From Patiria pectinifera (Eukaryota; Echinodermata; Asteroidea; Valvatida; Asterinidae), in contig CM057147.1 of NCBI GenBank assembly GCA_029964075.1, positions 24,635,513-24,699,512 of the forward strand: a stretch of 64,000 nucleotides of DNA. The letters are read 5' to 3'. The position numbers were made by a program, and so were the translations under genes. The notes below the pieces were generated by a model. It saw only the letters and a program-made list of their open reading frames with translations. It did not search any database and was not told the origin of the DNA. Shown in pieces: positions 43,293 through 54,659 of this stretch. The first letter of the stretch is position 1, and each line of letters starts with the position of its first letter.

Positions 43293-43799
43293 TTACGGTG
43301 CGGTGAAGCGGCCGATAGTATCAGCCTGTATGCAGGACAGATTGGCGGGAAACGCACGGGCAGGACGCTCACAGATCACAGAGAGATCCCAAGTACATCC
43401 CGTGTCATCCCAACGGCCGCCCGCTGCATCCCACAGCTGCACGCAATCTTGCCCTGCATTACCGGTCGGTTGCCCCTGCGCCCACTTGGTGTATACGCAC
43501 TCCTTACCTCCATTGCCTGGTTGCACGTACCTGCCTTCAATCGAATCGTACCTGCAACCGATCCAAAGATTTCCTTCGCGAGAGTTCTCCTTGAACATTT
43601 GCCAAATCAACTGATGCTCTTCATCGGAATCGGGAACGGCCATGCTGCCGCTCATATCAGAGCAAGTCGCTTGAGCTTCGTCACACGTCATGGTGTCATC
43701 GACGAGGCAATAGTAAGACCCGCTTGCCCACTCCCACTGAGGACAGAGGCCCGCTACTCCACCCACAAGAACGATAAAATATAGTATACCTTTGTCCAT
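43293..43799 (-). CDS. Secreted C-type lectin-like protein, ending at the start of the PAN-like region
   Basis: 168 aa from the ATG at 43799, followed by a hydrophobic signal peptide (MDKGILYFIVLVGGVAG). CTLD about 20-150: CPQWEW start, WIGC, QPTGN at the sugar-specificity position (neither classic EPN nor QPD), WDDTGC in place of WND, closing Cys in VICE. The sequence then reads LSCIQADTIGRFTAP and stops, where the paralogue at 45396 continues into a PAN-like domain. The stop abuts a plausible splice donor (ACC|GTAACT), so a further exon is possible, but none is recognisable below 43290. Likely extracellular carbohydrate recognition, perhaps immunity (family knowledge). Confidence 0.8.
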   Translation of the reverse strand: MDKGILYFIVLVGGVAGLCPQWEWASGSYYCLVDDTMTCDEAQATCSDMSGSMAVPDSDEEHQLIWQMFKENSREGNLWIGCRYDSIEGRYVQPGNGGKECVYTKWAQGQPTGNAGQDCVQLWDAAGGRWDDTGCTWDLSVICERPARAFPANLSCIQADTIGRFTAP

Positions 43800-43853
43800 T
43801 GCGTTGCGTCTGTACACACCAAATAGCGTAATTAAGCTGAAGAAATCATCCAC

Positions 43854-45395
43854 AGATTACTCACATTAATGTCGGCAGAAAGCTGCATTTGGGAAAAAAA
43901 CAACTTACTATTGCAGCACTTATTGTACTGCTCTCCAGCTTTTGCAAGAACTAACAAAAAATGACTTTGCAATAATGTATATCGCATCCCTGGCCAAACC
44001 ACTTCATTACAGATGGCAGATGTTTGCTGCTAAAGCTACATATAGTGCATCCCTTGGTATTATCATCTTTGTTTCTTCGGGTATAAACGCACCTAGACTG
44101 GTTCCCTAGGCACGTAATCAGCTCCCATGCGTAAGCTTCTGATTGGCCCTCGTTTTTGCTCGCCGAGTAAACGCTGTGCTATTTTTAGAGTTCTTTACAG
44201 TGACGTCATATATACGCACTGGTTACCTGTTTAGTGCTCTTAGGCCTATATATAGAGTAGTGTGTTTCCATTGGGGAAAAAACATTACGAAACTCATTGG
44301 GAATAATTTCACAGATGACCTGATACCAGAGTCCTTTCTTCACTCTAAGCAAGGTCTTTCTCATGTACGTCGGTAGGAACTCTTCCGGCAGTAACAAATT
44401 GCCTTGAACGGTTACCAGGCAACTCAGGTATGTGGCAGAACGCGGCATGGATAATACATTTGCGGAGAAACTTGCATGTAATTCACAGGAGAACGTTGTG
44501 ACAAATGATAACATGGAAACTATCATTCACTCGTTCTATCGTCTGATCAGTACAGGTAATATTGATAGGCCCTGCACACTAAGAGAAAATAATAGTCATC
44601 AACGGTAAAACATTACAAGTAACTATACGAAATATCTTACCAAAAAAATGAAAAGGCCAGTTTAAGAGCTTGTGTTTTATGTTTGTTCGCAAGCCCATTT
44701 GAATATTCTTTAAAGTCTTGGTTTTAATTCAATATTCTCTGATTGTCATAAGGAAAGAAGAGGTATTCTGTTATAATCGTTCAAAGTAGGATAAACTTAA
44801 ATCATATTTATGAGCAACACCAAGAAAATGGTCTTTGCATTCAGTGTATGGTACCATCTCTATCAAGTGGTGTGCTATGCATCCATCGAGTCCCGGTCAT
44901 GGGGTTTTGATACGGTGGATGTGTTTTCTGTTTAAATGTCGAATATATTTCGTGTAATTTAAACTCCCCGTAGGCGAACAATTCTCGTTGCATCATTCAC
45001 TACTACACTGGAGTTTAAGAGCAGTCTGCGATAAGGGGAGCAGCATCTACTAGCACACCAGCTGCCACCAGCGTAATTGTACCCCCCTCAACGATGAGAA
45101 GTGGAAGCTAACTCAGCTTGTCGAATATCTTAGACTTGTCTGTAGAGTCTTCAATGATTACGTCTCGGTTCCTTAGTCAGTTCTCTGTCTATATCTTCAA
45201 GCAAACAGAGGAGGCAGTGTTTCAGTTAAAATTGGCTGCAACGTCCAGTTTGTTTTCATAGACATCACAATTCTTAAGCAAATGACAATGTTTGCATCTA
45301 CTTCTATACTAATACAATCAGCGAAGTAAAACACTGGGTTTTTTTTATTCTTTCTTATATCAACACAGCTTAAATGATAATTTGCTTGAAGCGCC
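43854..45395. other. Intergenic, no gene recognised
   Basis: Upstream of the first lectin and downstream of the second. Only short open frames without domains. The part near 45240-45395 is presumably the 3' UTR of the second lectin. Confidence 0.5.
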
Positions 45396-46157
45396 TCATT
45401 CGCGTAAGTCAAAGTGGTAGCAGTTTTCGTCATTGCCAACCACCATGCTGGCGTCGTGTGTTGTCTCGTAAAACTGGCAGATCTTCTCTCCGCGGCTGAC
45501 CTGTCGCAGGTTGAAGGAGCGGCATCGACGCTCATCCCGGCACGCCGAGCCGCACGCGATGACACCCTCAGTGGGGAACTCCTGGATGAATTGACCGGTC
45601 AGGCAAGGGGCCGTCTTGAAGCGGCCGTCTGCATCAGCTTGCAAGCAGAGGAGCTGTGACGAATCCCCCACCTGGGATGTTTCGCAGATGGCATGGAAGA
45701 GATGCTCGCACGGTTGGTCTGCCCACTCTCCGTTTGTCATCGTTATCCTTCCGCAGGATCCACTCGCGTAATAACCTCCGTTGGGCTCGCCTGTCGCCCA
45801 GTTGATGTACCCACTAACCTTCCCATCATGCTCCACGCAGCTCCACTTTCCGTCTGCAGGCTGCGGCCTACTGCAGCCGATCCAGAAGTCGGTAGGTGCA
45901 TCGGATGTTGACAGTGCCTCCTCCACCATCCCCCAGATAGCATCTTGCTCAGCCTGCGTGCTGGACATCGCCAAGCCGCCTCCGAGATCTCTGCACTTAT
46001 CATCTACTGCCTCCCAGGACCGTGTCTCATCAACCAGCAGACGGTAACAGGACAGGCCGACTTTCTGCCAAGAGGACAGGCAGCGTCCCGTGCGACCAAA
46101 AGAGATAGATACCAAAATGAAGAGCAGCAGGAAAAATAATGCTTCCTTCCCGGCCAT
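45396..46157 (-). CDS. Secreted C-type lectin with C-terminal PAN/apple-like domain
   Basis: 253 aa, apparently intronless. Signal peptide about 1-21 (MAGKEALFFLLLFILVSISF). CTLD about 26-160: SSWQKVGLSCYRLL start, WIGC, EPNGG (the EPN motif typical of mannose-type Ca-dependent binding), EWADQPC at the WND position, ICE end. Then LLCLQADADGRFKTAPC leads into a ~85-residue Cys-rich stretch (IACGSACRDERRCRSFN ... KICQFYE ... NCYHFDL) with the C-x3-C-x5-C-x-SFN spacing of PAN/apple domains. It likely binds glycans outside the cell; a role in innate recognition is inference. Partner of the loci at 43293 and 47677. Confidence 0.88.
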   Translation of the reverse strand: MAGKEALFFLLLFILVSISFGRTGRCLSSWQKVGLSCYRLLVDETRSWEAVDDKCRDLGGGLAMSSTQAEQDAIWGMVEEALSTSDAPTDFWIGCSRPQPADGKWSCVEHDGKVSGYINWATGEPNGGYYASGSCGRITMTNGEWADQPCEHLFHAICETSQVGDSSQLLCLQADADGRFKTAPCLTGQFIQEFPTEGVIACGSACRDERRCRSFNLRQVSRGEKICQFYETTHDASMVVGNDENCYHFDLRE

Positions 46158-46207
46158 TTTGGTTACAATGCTGCAATCCTTGTAATGCTATACCTCCTCT
46201 GCAGCAA

Positions 46208-46221
46208 CCGATATATATCGA
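46208..46221 (-). promoter_or_regulatory. TATA-like element before the lectin gene
   Basis: ATCGATATATATCGG lies about 55 bp upstream of the lectin ATG, with a short leader between. Position fits a TATA box; unproven. Confidence 0.4.
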
Positions 46222-47676
46222 TGTAGGTAGGCTGGCATCAATCGATGCGCGTGGTAAGGTCTAAGGCACACGTTACTATGGTGATTTAATTTCCATTTTT
46301 ACAATTTAATTCTACTTTCATTAGAGATATTGATGCCATTTAGACGAGGCGCCAGAAACATTTTCTCTAGGTCATCATGATAACAAATGCTACAAACCCT
46401 GGGGTGATATTCGTCTACAATAGCGTCTAGGTAGTTATTCTGGTACCAATCAATGCCTAGAGAGGCCTAAGTCATTTGTTGCTATGGTAATTCATCGACC
46501 TTTTCACACGATAACCCTGACGTCATTACGAGCATCATGACTAAATACCACTTGTGCCTTCCGTAGCCGCCGTATTATTAATGAAATTGACTGACGAGTT
46601 AGAAGCTAAAGACCACGTGGAATCAAAAATCGAGAAATTCAACAATATTGGCTTTCATTTTTATTCCTCTTCAGACTGACTCTAGCCTCGGTTCATATTG
46701 AAATTGATTATGACGATATTGAAAATTTGAGTCTCTATGCTGGATAAAATATCGACTATTTTTGGCCGACTTGCTATTGACTATTGTTAGCCTACTCTTT
46801 TGGCTTTCTAATCGTTTCAGTTCGTGCATGCAAGGTTACTGGTATCACATCGTTCATCTACGTCACCGACGACTTCTTAAGGTGTTTTTTTTAAGTGCAG
46901 GCTCAAAATCTTAAATAGGGTGCATAACAACGTTGAGGCTTTAGCTCAGTGGCAACTGTACACTTTGAAGAAAAAAACAGACAAACATATAAACAATTTT
47001 AATGGTCTCGTAAAGGATTCCGTTGCTAATACACGTAAAAAAAGGTATACCCACTGGCACACAATTTGAAACCACCTTTTTCTTTAAGTTAACGATGCCG
47101 CATCAGGTGAAATAATTTCAAAGCGTATTTGATACCAATCCTATCTTCATTTTCAGCATGATTTCTATATAGGTAGGTACTTTTCCAGCAGGTCATTGCG
47201 ACTTATTATAGATTTAGTTACTGGCAAGGTCTACGATCTATCTCCAAGTGAACTGTCCATTATCACGTCCCACGTTTGACAATACTGAAGATAAGATGAT
47301 CGTTGACGTCTTGGTTTACGTCTCCCACTGGCTGATGTGTAGAAGGTGCTCAAGGGATGCATGTAGGTCTGTTGCATTTTAAGGCGATAATTCTTATTTG
47401 GGAGTGCATACGAATTATTGTCATAACTCTGTCAATTTTCTTGTATTTTCAAAACATATTCAAATATTTAAGATTAGAATAAATAATATTTGACAATGTA
47501 AAGTGTTTCGGCTTGAAGAGGCCACAGTAACATTCAGTTCTCAATATTCACAACACATTTTGTACATCAAATGAAAATGTTCGCTTCTACTTTTACAAAG
47601 TTACTCGGTTGAGAAAAACATTGAAATTAAATGCATTCCTTCTGACATTTTATGCAGTAACTGTTTTGCAGGTTTC
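46222..47676. other. Intergenic, no gene recognised
   Basis: No open frame with a recognisable domain. The stretch just before 47676 weakly resembles the 3' flank of the second lectin, as expected for a tandem duplication. Confidence 0.45.
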
Positions 47677-48292
47677 TTATTCGCGCAGGTCAAAGTGACA
47701 CCAGTTTTCGTCTCCATCATCAACCGCCATGCCTCCGTCGTGCGTTGCCTCGTACAGCTGGCAGATCTTCTCTCCGCGGCTGACCTGTCGCAGTTTGAAG
47801 GAGCAGCATCGAGGTTCATTCCGGCACGCCGAACCACACGCGATGACACCCTCTGAGTCAGTGGGGAACTCCTGGATGAATTGACCGGTCAGGCAAGGGG
47901 CCGTCTTGAAGCGGCCGTCTGCATCAGCTTGCAAGCAGAGGAGCTGTGACGAATCCCCCACCTGGGATGTTTCGCAGATGGCATGGAATAGATGCTAGCA
48001 CGGTTGGTCTGCCCAGTCACCACTTGAGGCATTCATCCTTGCACAATACTCAATCAGGTCTTTGTCTCCGTTCGGCTGGCCCCTCACCCAGCTGGTGTAC
48101 CCACTTACCTTCTCATCATGCTCCACGCAGCTCCACTTCCCGTCTGCAGGCTCCGGCCTACTGCAGCCGATCCAGAGGTCGGTCACTGAGGCAGATGATG
48201 CGATCGCTTCTTCCACCATCCCCCATAATTATCCTGCTCAGCCTGCGTGCTGGGGACTGCCAAGCCACCTCCGAGATCTCTGCACTTGTCAA
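47677..48292 (-). pseudogene. C-type lectin/PAN pseudogene
   Basis: Close paralogue of the gene at 45396. The PAN-like part is intact (47677-47961), with two extra residues (DSEGV). The CTLD has a stop after WADQPC (Glu codon to TAG) and a 1-base deletion in the TQAEQD region. Similarity ends inside the CTLD at a duplicated CTCTGCACTTGTCAA, so the signal peptide and first third are missing. QPN replaces EPN at the specificity site. Either it is dead or only the PAN part could be used by another exon. Confidence 0.85.
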
Positions 48293-49141
48293 CTCTCTGC
48301 ACTTGTCAAGAAATCGTTCAAAAACTTCCCCAAATCTATGTATTTATTTTAATTTCTAGGAATTTCTTAAAGTTATTGTTTTCACAAGTTGTTGAACATA
48401 TCGTCTAAGTATATTCCGAATTTCAGCTTAATCTGTTGTTGCAAAGGTTTGTGTTACACCCTGAACTATCTCCAAGGAAAATTTCGACAAGGATTTTTCC
48501 GGCCCAACACACGTGCAATGTTCAGCAAAGCGCAGTAGGCGCCATGGTTGACCGATTTCGGCCCGGCAACACAATGACGACGGGTATATTAGCATATCAT
48601 TAGTATCACTCGGCGTGACTTGGCGTGGGTCTCGGTATCGACCAATGGAAGCCTTGCGGCAAAGAGGTTGATGTTTATCAATTAATAACTCGTGAAGGAG
48701 GCTTTACGGCAAATTTTTACTGCACACCGTAATGGATAGGAACCTTATTAATATTCGTGAGTCTTGACGCCAGTGATACAACTTTCAAAAATGCACGTGA
48801 CCAGGCCTACTGTTCCAATTTCATCGAAAAGTATCACAACGATTATTAGCACATACTTGGATCATTATAAGGGAAATAAGCCCTGAAAGTTGCATGAAGA
48901 TATACGGTCTTCCAAACGAGAACAATTAATTTTCAAAGATTTCACCCGCCAACGTGAACATGTCTGTGTGCATGTAGTTTCATTCAAAATAAAGTGTTAC
49001 GTAACCTTTAGAAGTCGCCCTTCGCAACGAAGTCAAACGCAGTCACGCAATCTGTGACCGTTTTCACAGACCATATAAATAGCAGACTCCTCAGCCAATA
49101 GCTTTGCAATTCTTGCTTAATTATTTGTATTATTGAATTGT
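48293..49141. other. Intergenic, no gene recognised
   Basis: Mixed unique sequence with short open frames only. Confidence 0.5.
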
Positions 49142-49152
49142 ATCCTGTGGTA

Positions 49153-49690
49153 CGTGGACATCAAGGCAGCCTTCGACTTTGTAGACCGTGAAGCCAGCTT
49201 TGAGATAGCCTCTCCTCAAAGGGAATCCTAAACACGATTTTAGATTTCACCAAAGCTCTACACTCAGACACAAGAGCCAAGGTCAGGGTTGGCAAGGACC
49301 TATATCGCCCTCCTTGACTTCTTCCGGAGTTCGGCAGGGTTGCATGCAGGCACCCACCTTGTTCTGCTCAGCCATGGACACAATCCTGTCACGGTGTGAG
49401 GATTCACTGGGAATCGATGCACGGGCGTAGCGAGGCCGTTTTGGTCGTGTTTTGGCGCCTCCAAGCTCCTGCCCCTGCTCGTCTTGCCCTTGATGCTGCC
49501 GTCCAGTTCCACCTTGGGCAACGGCCTGCCACCTGGACCAGGCCTAGTGGTCGTCCCCGGCTTACTTGGCTTAAGCAGGTTGCAGATGCTGTGCAGCTGT
49601 CACCAATCGAGTGCTGGTCCCTTGCCCTTGACCGAGGTTGGAGGTCACTACGCGCCACTTTGATGGTCAAGTGCAGCAGTAGTAGTAGTA
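49153..49690 (+). mobile_element. 5'-truncated, internally deleted non-LTR retrotransposon (LINE)
   Basis: The start reads VDIKAAFDFVDREA, a reverse transcriptase motif. TSSGVRQGCMQAPTLF follows in another frame. After a deletion comes the typical C-terminal piece GRPRLTWLKQVADAVQLSP...ALDRGWRSLRA and an (AGT)n tail. The 11-bp sequence ATCCTGTGGTA stands at both edges (49142-49152 and 49691-49701), a perfect target-site duplication. Several frameshifts and stops make it inactive. Confidence 0.9.
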
Positions 49691-49840
49691 ATCCTGTGGT
49701 AAGTTTTTAAAAAAAAATCAATAAATATGATGCATATCTAAGAATATCAAAAATAATATGTTTATTTGCAATCAATTACAAATTGGACTTTTCCTGATCT
49801 GAATTTAGCCACCATTTCCTTTTCAATCACTTTTTGTTTT

Positions 49841-52800
49841 TATACCGGTGTAGGCCTATGACACGTGTTTTATAATGACATTATCAATTACTATAGCAAC
49901 CGAGCAGCTTTGGAAAACATCTTGTAAACTTTGGAGGTCACTATAAGCACGCGTTTAATCCAAGTAATCGTATTTATGAAAGATGTATGTCCTTGATAAT
50001 TTCGAATTTTTTTTCCAGTTTTTTTGTCATTGTTTTACTAGCATTATAAAAGCAAACTTTTGAATGAGACACCGAACCAAAACAATCGGCCCACGTTTAG
50101 TTTAGATTAGATTAGATTAGATAAATGGTTTATTAAATCAGCTTTCTTGCCACCTTTAGCGGAATTGTGTGAAGCTGTAACAATAATAAGAACACATTAA
50201 TATAACAATACTTAAAAGTTAACATTACAAAGAAATGGAGGAACAGAGTTTGGTTGATGGCAGCAGCTGAACCTATCAGAATCGATAGGAGGTAAAAACG
50301 CGCCCTCTTCTTTAGCGCACGGAGCCCATGGGGCTCTTTATTCACATTTCACTGCAGTTCTTTTAATCGTAGTTTCAGTTTTTTGGTTTTTGGGGGTTTT
50401 TTTTGAGAATTAAATGCAATGTAAGTGTTGGATAAACAGATTTAAGCTGTTTGTTTAATTATTGGCTTCATCTTTATTTTTGAATTAAGCGGAAGAGTTC
50501 CTTACGTAAACGATTCACGAGTGAGATCAGTTGTACGGGTAGGCTTATAACATTTCACATCACTTCTGTCAGGCCCAGCGCACAGTCTAGAAAATGAACT
50601 TGACAACATGGCGGGGATCATGGGCGTTCGTCTCCAAATCGTTTTGCATCTTTGTTATTTCTTGGAGAATGCAAAGGTAGATTTAGCAATGTTTGCATTT
50701 TTCAGCACCTAAAAGAATTAGGAAAACAACGATTAATCACCCAGTATTTTGCGGTTTGATTAAGGGTAAGTAAAAAAATGTGACTGTATGTGCGCACACT
50801 CAAGGGATTTTGAGCATTAGTCTTTCCTAGATTTAGCCCTTCTTCCTCAAAAGGGCGAGACTCTCGTGAACTCTAAGCGAAGTACAACCGATAAAAAAAA
50901 ACCCGCTATACCCTACTTTACCCACAAATAAAACACCCAGCACTCAAGCGGGCCCTTCTGAAACATTGACGTTTGGTCAGCAAAAATGAATGTGTATCTG
51001 AATGCACTCTTCGCGACCCAACCTATTTGGCATACAACGGCACAAAAAAACCCATAAATTATGACCTGGTTCGGTCGAGGATTAACTCATCTCCACAATT
51101 CAACAAAGAAAAAATCTGCATACATGCATAATGCTCATTATAAGAGATGCTGACATCACGTAAAATATTTTTTACCACCATTAGCAGAAAAGTGAAACAT
51201 AGAAAAAAAAGATGAAACATGTGGTGACTGATGAATTGCGAATAGCACAGATAATATATCCCCCATCACACACACAAAAAGGAAAAACCGGTGGGACAGC
51301 ATATTAATACCGGTCTAAATCAAATCCTTAAATGAATTAGATCTTTAAATTAGTTTTTACAAACCACTAATGTACATAAAAAGCCTTGAATTGGGTCGCG
51401 TACACAGAAGACGACTTTTGACTCGCGCTCCCTGCGAATTATTAACATATATGCTCGCAGGAGGTTTATGTGTAGACAACTTAATTTCACCCAACCGCAG
51501 ACTGAATAATAAGAAAGCCTGAATAAGGCGAACCTTCGTACAAAAACAACAAAAGACCACGCCCTTCGGTGACTGAATAATAAGAAGGCCTGAATGAGGC
51601 GAACCGTCACAAATAAATAACATCAGAACGCGACGGTTCGATGACTGAACAATAATTATAGACTGAACGAGGAGAACCGTCGCATAAAATAACAAGAGAA
51701 CACGACGGTTCGGTGACTGAATAATAAGAAGGCCTGAATGACGAGAACCGTCGTACAAAAATAACAAGAGAACGCGACGGCTCGATGACTGAATAATAAG
51801 AAAGTCTGGATGAGGCGAACCGTCACAAATAAATAACATCAGAACACGACGGTTCGATGACTGAACAATAATAGACTGAACGAGGAGAACCGTCACATAA
51901 AATAACAAGAGAACACGACGGTTCGGTGACTGAATAATAAGAAAGCCTGGATGAGGTGAATCGGCACAAAAAAATCACAAGAGAACACGACGGTTCGATG
52001 ACTGAACAATAATTATAGACTGAACGAGGAGAACCGTCGCATAAAATAACAAGAGAACACGACGGTTCGGTGACTGAATAATAAGAAAGCCTGGATGAGG
52101 TGAATCGGCACAAAAAAATCACAAGAGAACACGACGGTTCGATGACTGAACAATAATTATAGACTGAACTAGGAGAACCGTCGCATAAAATAACAAGAGA
52201 ACGCGACGGTTCGGTGACTGAATAATAAGAAGGCCTGAATGACGAGAACCGTCGTACAAAAATAACAAAAGAACGCGACGGCTCGATGACTGAATAATGA
52301 GAAAGCCTGGATGAGGTGAATCGTCACAAATAAATAACAAGAGAACACGACGGTTCGATGACTAAACAATTGAACAATAATTATAGACTGAACTAGGAGA
52401 ACCGTCGCATAAAATAACAAGAGAACACGACGGTTCGGTGACAGAATAATAAGAAAGCCTTAATGAGGAGAACCGTCGCACACACAAAAACAAGAGAACG
52501 CGACGGTTCGATGACTGAATAATAAGAAAGCCTTAATGAGGAGAACCGTCGCACAAAATAACAAGAGACCACGACGGTTCGATGACTGAATAATAAGAAG
52601 GCCTGAATAAGGAGAACCGTCGCGCATAAATAACAAGAGAACACGACGGTTCGGTGACTGAGAATAAGGTTGGCCGTCGCATCTTAATAACAACAGAGAC
52701 CATTGGCAGATCTGCAGGGTGCAAATTTGTGAGAGGGCTCCAACAATGGACACAATTTTACATAATCAAAACCATTGCTTGAACACAAGTGATCATTCAG

Positions 52801-52900
52801 TTTCCCAATGGAAGCATGAAGATTGCATTGTTCCTGGCATGATTACATTTCCAAATTCGTCTTGGTTTATGAAGTCACTGAAAGTGTACACTTTATATTT
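49841..52900 (+). repeat. 3 kb direct duplicate, left copy
   Basis: Matches 57571-60382 in the same orientation, about 7.73 kb away. The two copies bracket receptor 9. The first ~270 bp are an inverted copy of the distal 5' flanks of genes 2 and 3, consistent with the opposite orientation of this receptor domain. Includes a ~150-bp block near 50600 with a short open frame (MAGIMGVRLQIVLHLCYF) of unknown meaning. Confidence 0.8.
51480..52690. repeat. 72-bp minisatellite with built-in hairpins, ~16 copies
   Basis: The unit runs GACTGAATAATAAGAAAGCC ... GAACCGTCG ... CGACGGTTCGGT. Each unit holds the exact inverted pair GAACCGTCG / CGACGGTTC separated by about 21 bases. Two variants (GAATAATAAGAAAGCC and GAACAATAATTATAGAC) partly alternate, giving a ~144-bp higher-order period. 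Repetitive open frames across it are artefacts. Confidence 0.9.
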
Positions 52901-53005
52901 TCTTTGCATGGGATGGAGGGTGTCAATAAACTCTGCACGATACCTAAAATGAACCGTGTCTTCCTGAAATGACAATGACACCTCAGTTGTCCGGGTTTTT
53001 TTTTT

Positions 53006-53411
53006 ACCCTAAAAGGGCCGGGTAATTTTGACCATCTCTCAGCCGGGGGGGTTAGATCTCAGCCATCGAGTGACGAAAAAATTTAAAACTCGGTACATGC
53101 ATAGAGCAACTCATCATAAACATACCCAAGAAATTTCATGACTATAGGTCAAAGGATTTTGGAATAATGGCTAATTAATTATTCATATGTACGAATGGTA
53201 ATTCTGTTCTGTGTACACGACGTATATGGAGAAGTTCAGTTTTCACGCACGCCGCGTAGCGCCGGAAATTTTTTTAATTTTTATGTTTTTGGTATCAAAA
53301 GATGCGCAAGGCTCGAGGCTATAAAGTCAAAACAGCTTGGGTCGCGACAATTTTTTCTAAGGCTATCGCGGAAAAAGTTGGGGGGGGATTCCGCCCCGGC
53401 CCTTTTAGGGT
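53006..53411. mobile_element. Terminal-inverted-repeat element of unknown family
   Basis: The ends ACCCTAAAAGGGCCGGG and CCGGCCCTTTTAGGGT are inverted repeats. Interior ~370 bp non-coding (AT-rich centre, GGGGGGG near both ends). Flanked by T-rich DNA, so no clear duplication can be assigned. Confidence 0.65.
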
Positions 53412-54430
53412 TTAACGTTTGAAGAAGTGCACTTTTCAATCAAATTATTAAACCAAAATGGGATGGCAAATAGTTTTCATACATTTAAGGCCGAATAAAA
53501 AAAATGTTTCTCGTCCGGGTTTTTGAAAAAAAGGAGGAAGAGGGGCATTTTATTTGTTATTTTTTATTTTTTTATTTTTTTCAAGATGGCCGCCTTTTAA
53601 AATTTCCTGCAACCGTTGGTGTTTCCACTGCTCAAAGACACTTAAAATGAAAGACAAGTTGGACAAGAGAACTGAACAAATTTACAGTGTCATTTAGAGT
53701 TGTATTTGTCACATATTTCGCAAGTTTTTTATTTTCCGATGAATTTGTGGACTTTTTCGGGGTTTTTTTACGGCATTTTATCAAAAAAAATAATAATAAA
53801 CAAAAAATCCAGGCAACCTCCAAAAAGGAAGTGGGCGGGGACGAGAAACATGTTTGTTTTTTTTTACTTCGCCTATTAAAGAGGAGTAGAAAGTTGCATA
53901 AAATATGTTCCTGAGAAATATTCATTTCATGGGTCCTTTAAAGCATAATGTAGAACGTTTCGCATCTTGCGAACGATTGTATAGAGCCCCATTGGGAGGG
54001 CGGTGTTGTTTTGCACGCCTTTTGATTGGATAGGACATGAAAACCGTCTACATAGCGGTATGAACCTTCTAGAACGAAAACAATAAATCACCAGTTTCAC
54101 CCGTTGTCCAACGGAGCATCCATAACTAACGGCTGATATTTTTATGTGAGCAAATAAACATTTTGTGCGACCCCGTGCGCCACCCCATCGGTGTCGGCTT
54201 TATAAACCGTGACGTCATTTGGATCAGAATGTGGACAAAGCCGTTGATTGGTCAATTTGGCAGTCATGTTTTTGTATTAAATACAACGCCGGGTTAATAC
54301 AGAAAGCCCGATAGAAGTCGCCCGCTGAATGGTCAAGACGCAGTCTTGTTTTGCATAATTATTCGCTGAATGGCATATCGTAGACCCTTGCTATGCAATG
54401 GGATTTTACATAGACTAGATGCTGTGTGTG
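53412..54430. other. 5' region of GPCR 9, no other gene
   Basis: T- and A-rich sequence without a recognisable gene, leading to the promoter block of receptor 9. It does not match the 5' flanks of the minus-strand receptors apart from the last ~230 bp. Confidence 0.5.
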
Positions 54431-54432
54431 CA

Positions 54433-54466
54433 AACCCTATCATGACAGTTTATACTTTTCAGATAC
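54433..54466 (+). promoter_or_regulatory. Putative core promoter of GPCR 9
   Basis: CCCTATCATGACAGTTTATA followed by CTTTTCAGATAC, about 200 bp before the ATG. The first part matches the block before genes 4-8, while the GAGAGATGCA part has diverged. Its survival in an inverted, diverged unit supports function. Confidence 0.5.
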
Positions 54467-54659
54467 AAGCGGCGATAGCGCATATCCGATCCGTACGTGC
54501 GCATAGTCGTTGCGTCATGCAATCATACCAAACAAAGCAGTAGAACGGGAGACAGGTTGCCCCGAGTCGATGGGATTTCTGTGGTTTTTGAACGCACTGA
54601 CGTTTATCCGTCAATTTTGATGCTTTTGGTGACTGAGTGTTTCTGACGGAAGGCCTATT

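Noticed and set aside
50580-50715. Short frame MAGIMGVRLQIVLHL shared by both 3 kb duplicates (also 58470-58578)
   Set aside because: Only ~30 codons from its ATG, no signal or domain that I recognise; shared because the DNA was duplicated.
51480-52690. CRISPR-like array of repeats and spacers
   Set aside because: The whole 72-bp unit is repeated, the spacer part included, and the context is an animal genome; this is a minisatellite.
51350-52753. Minus-strand open frames of up to 183 codons with repeated SSNRRVL-like blocks
   Set aside because: Products of a 72-bp (multiple of three) minisatellite; no start conservation or known domain.
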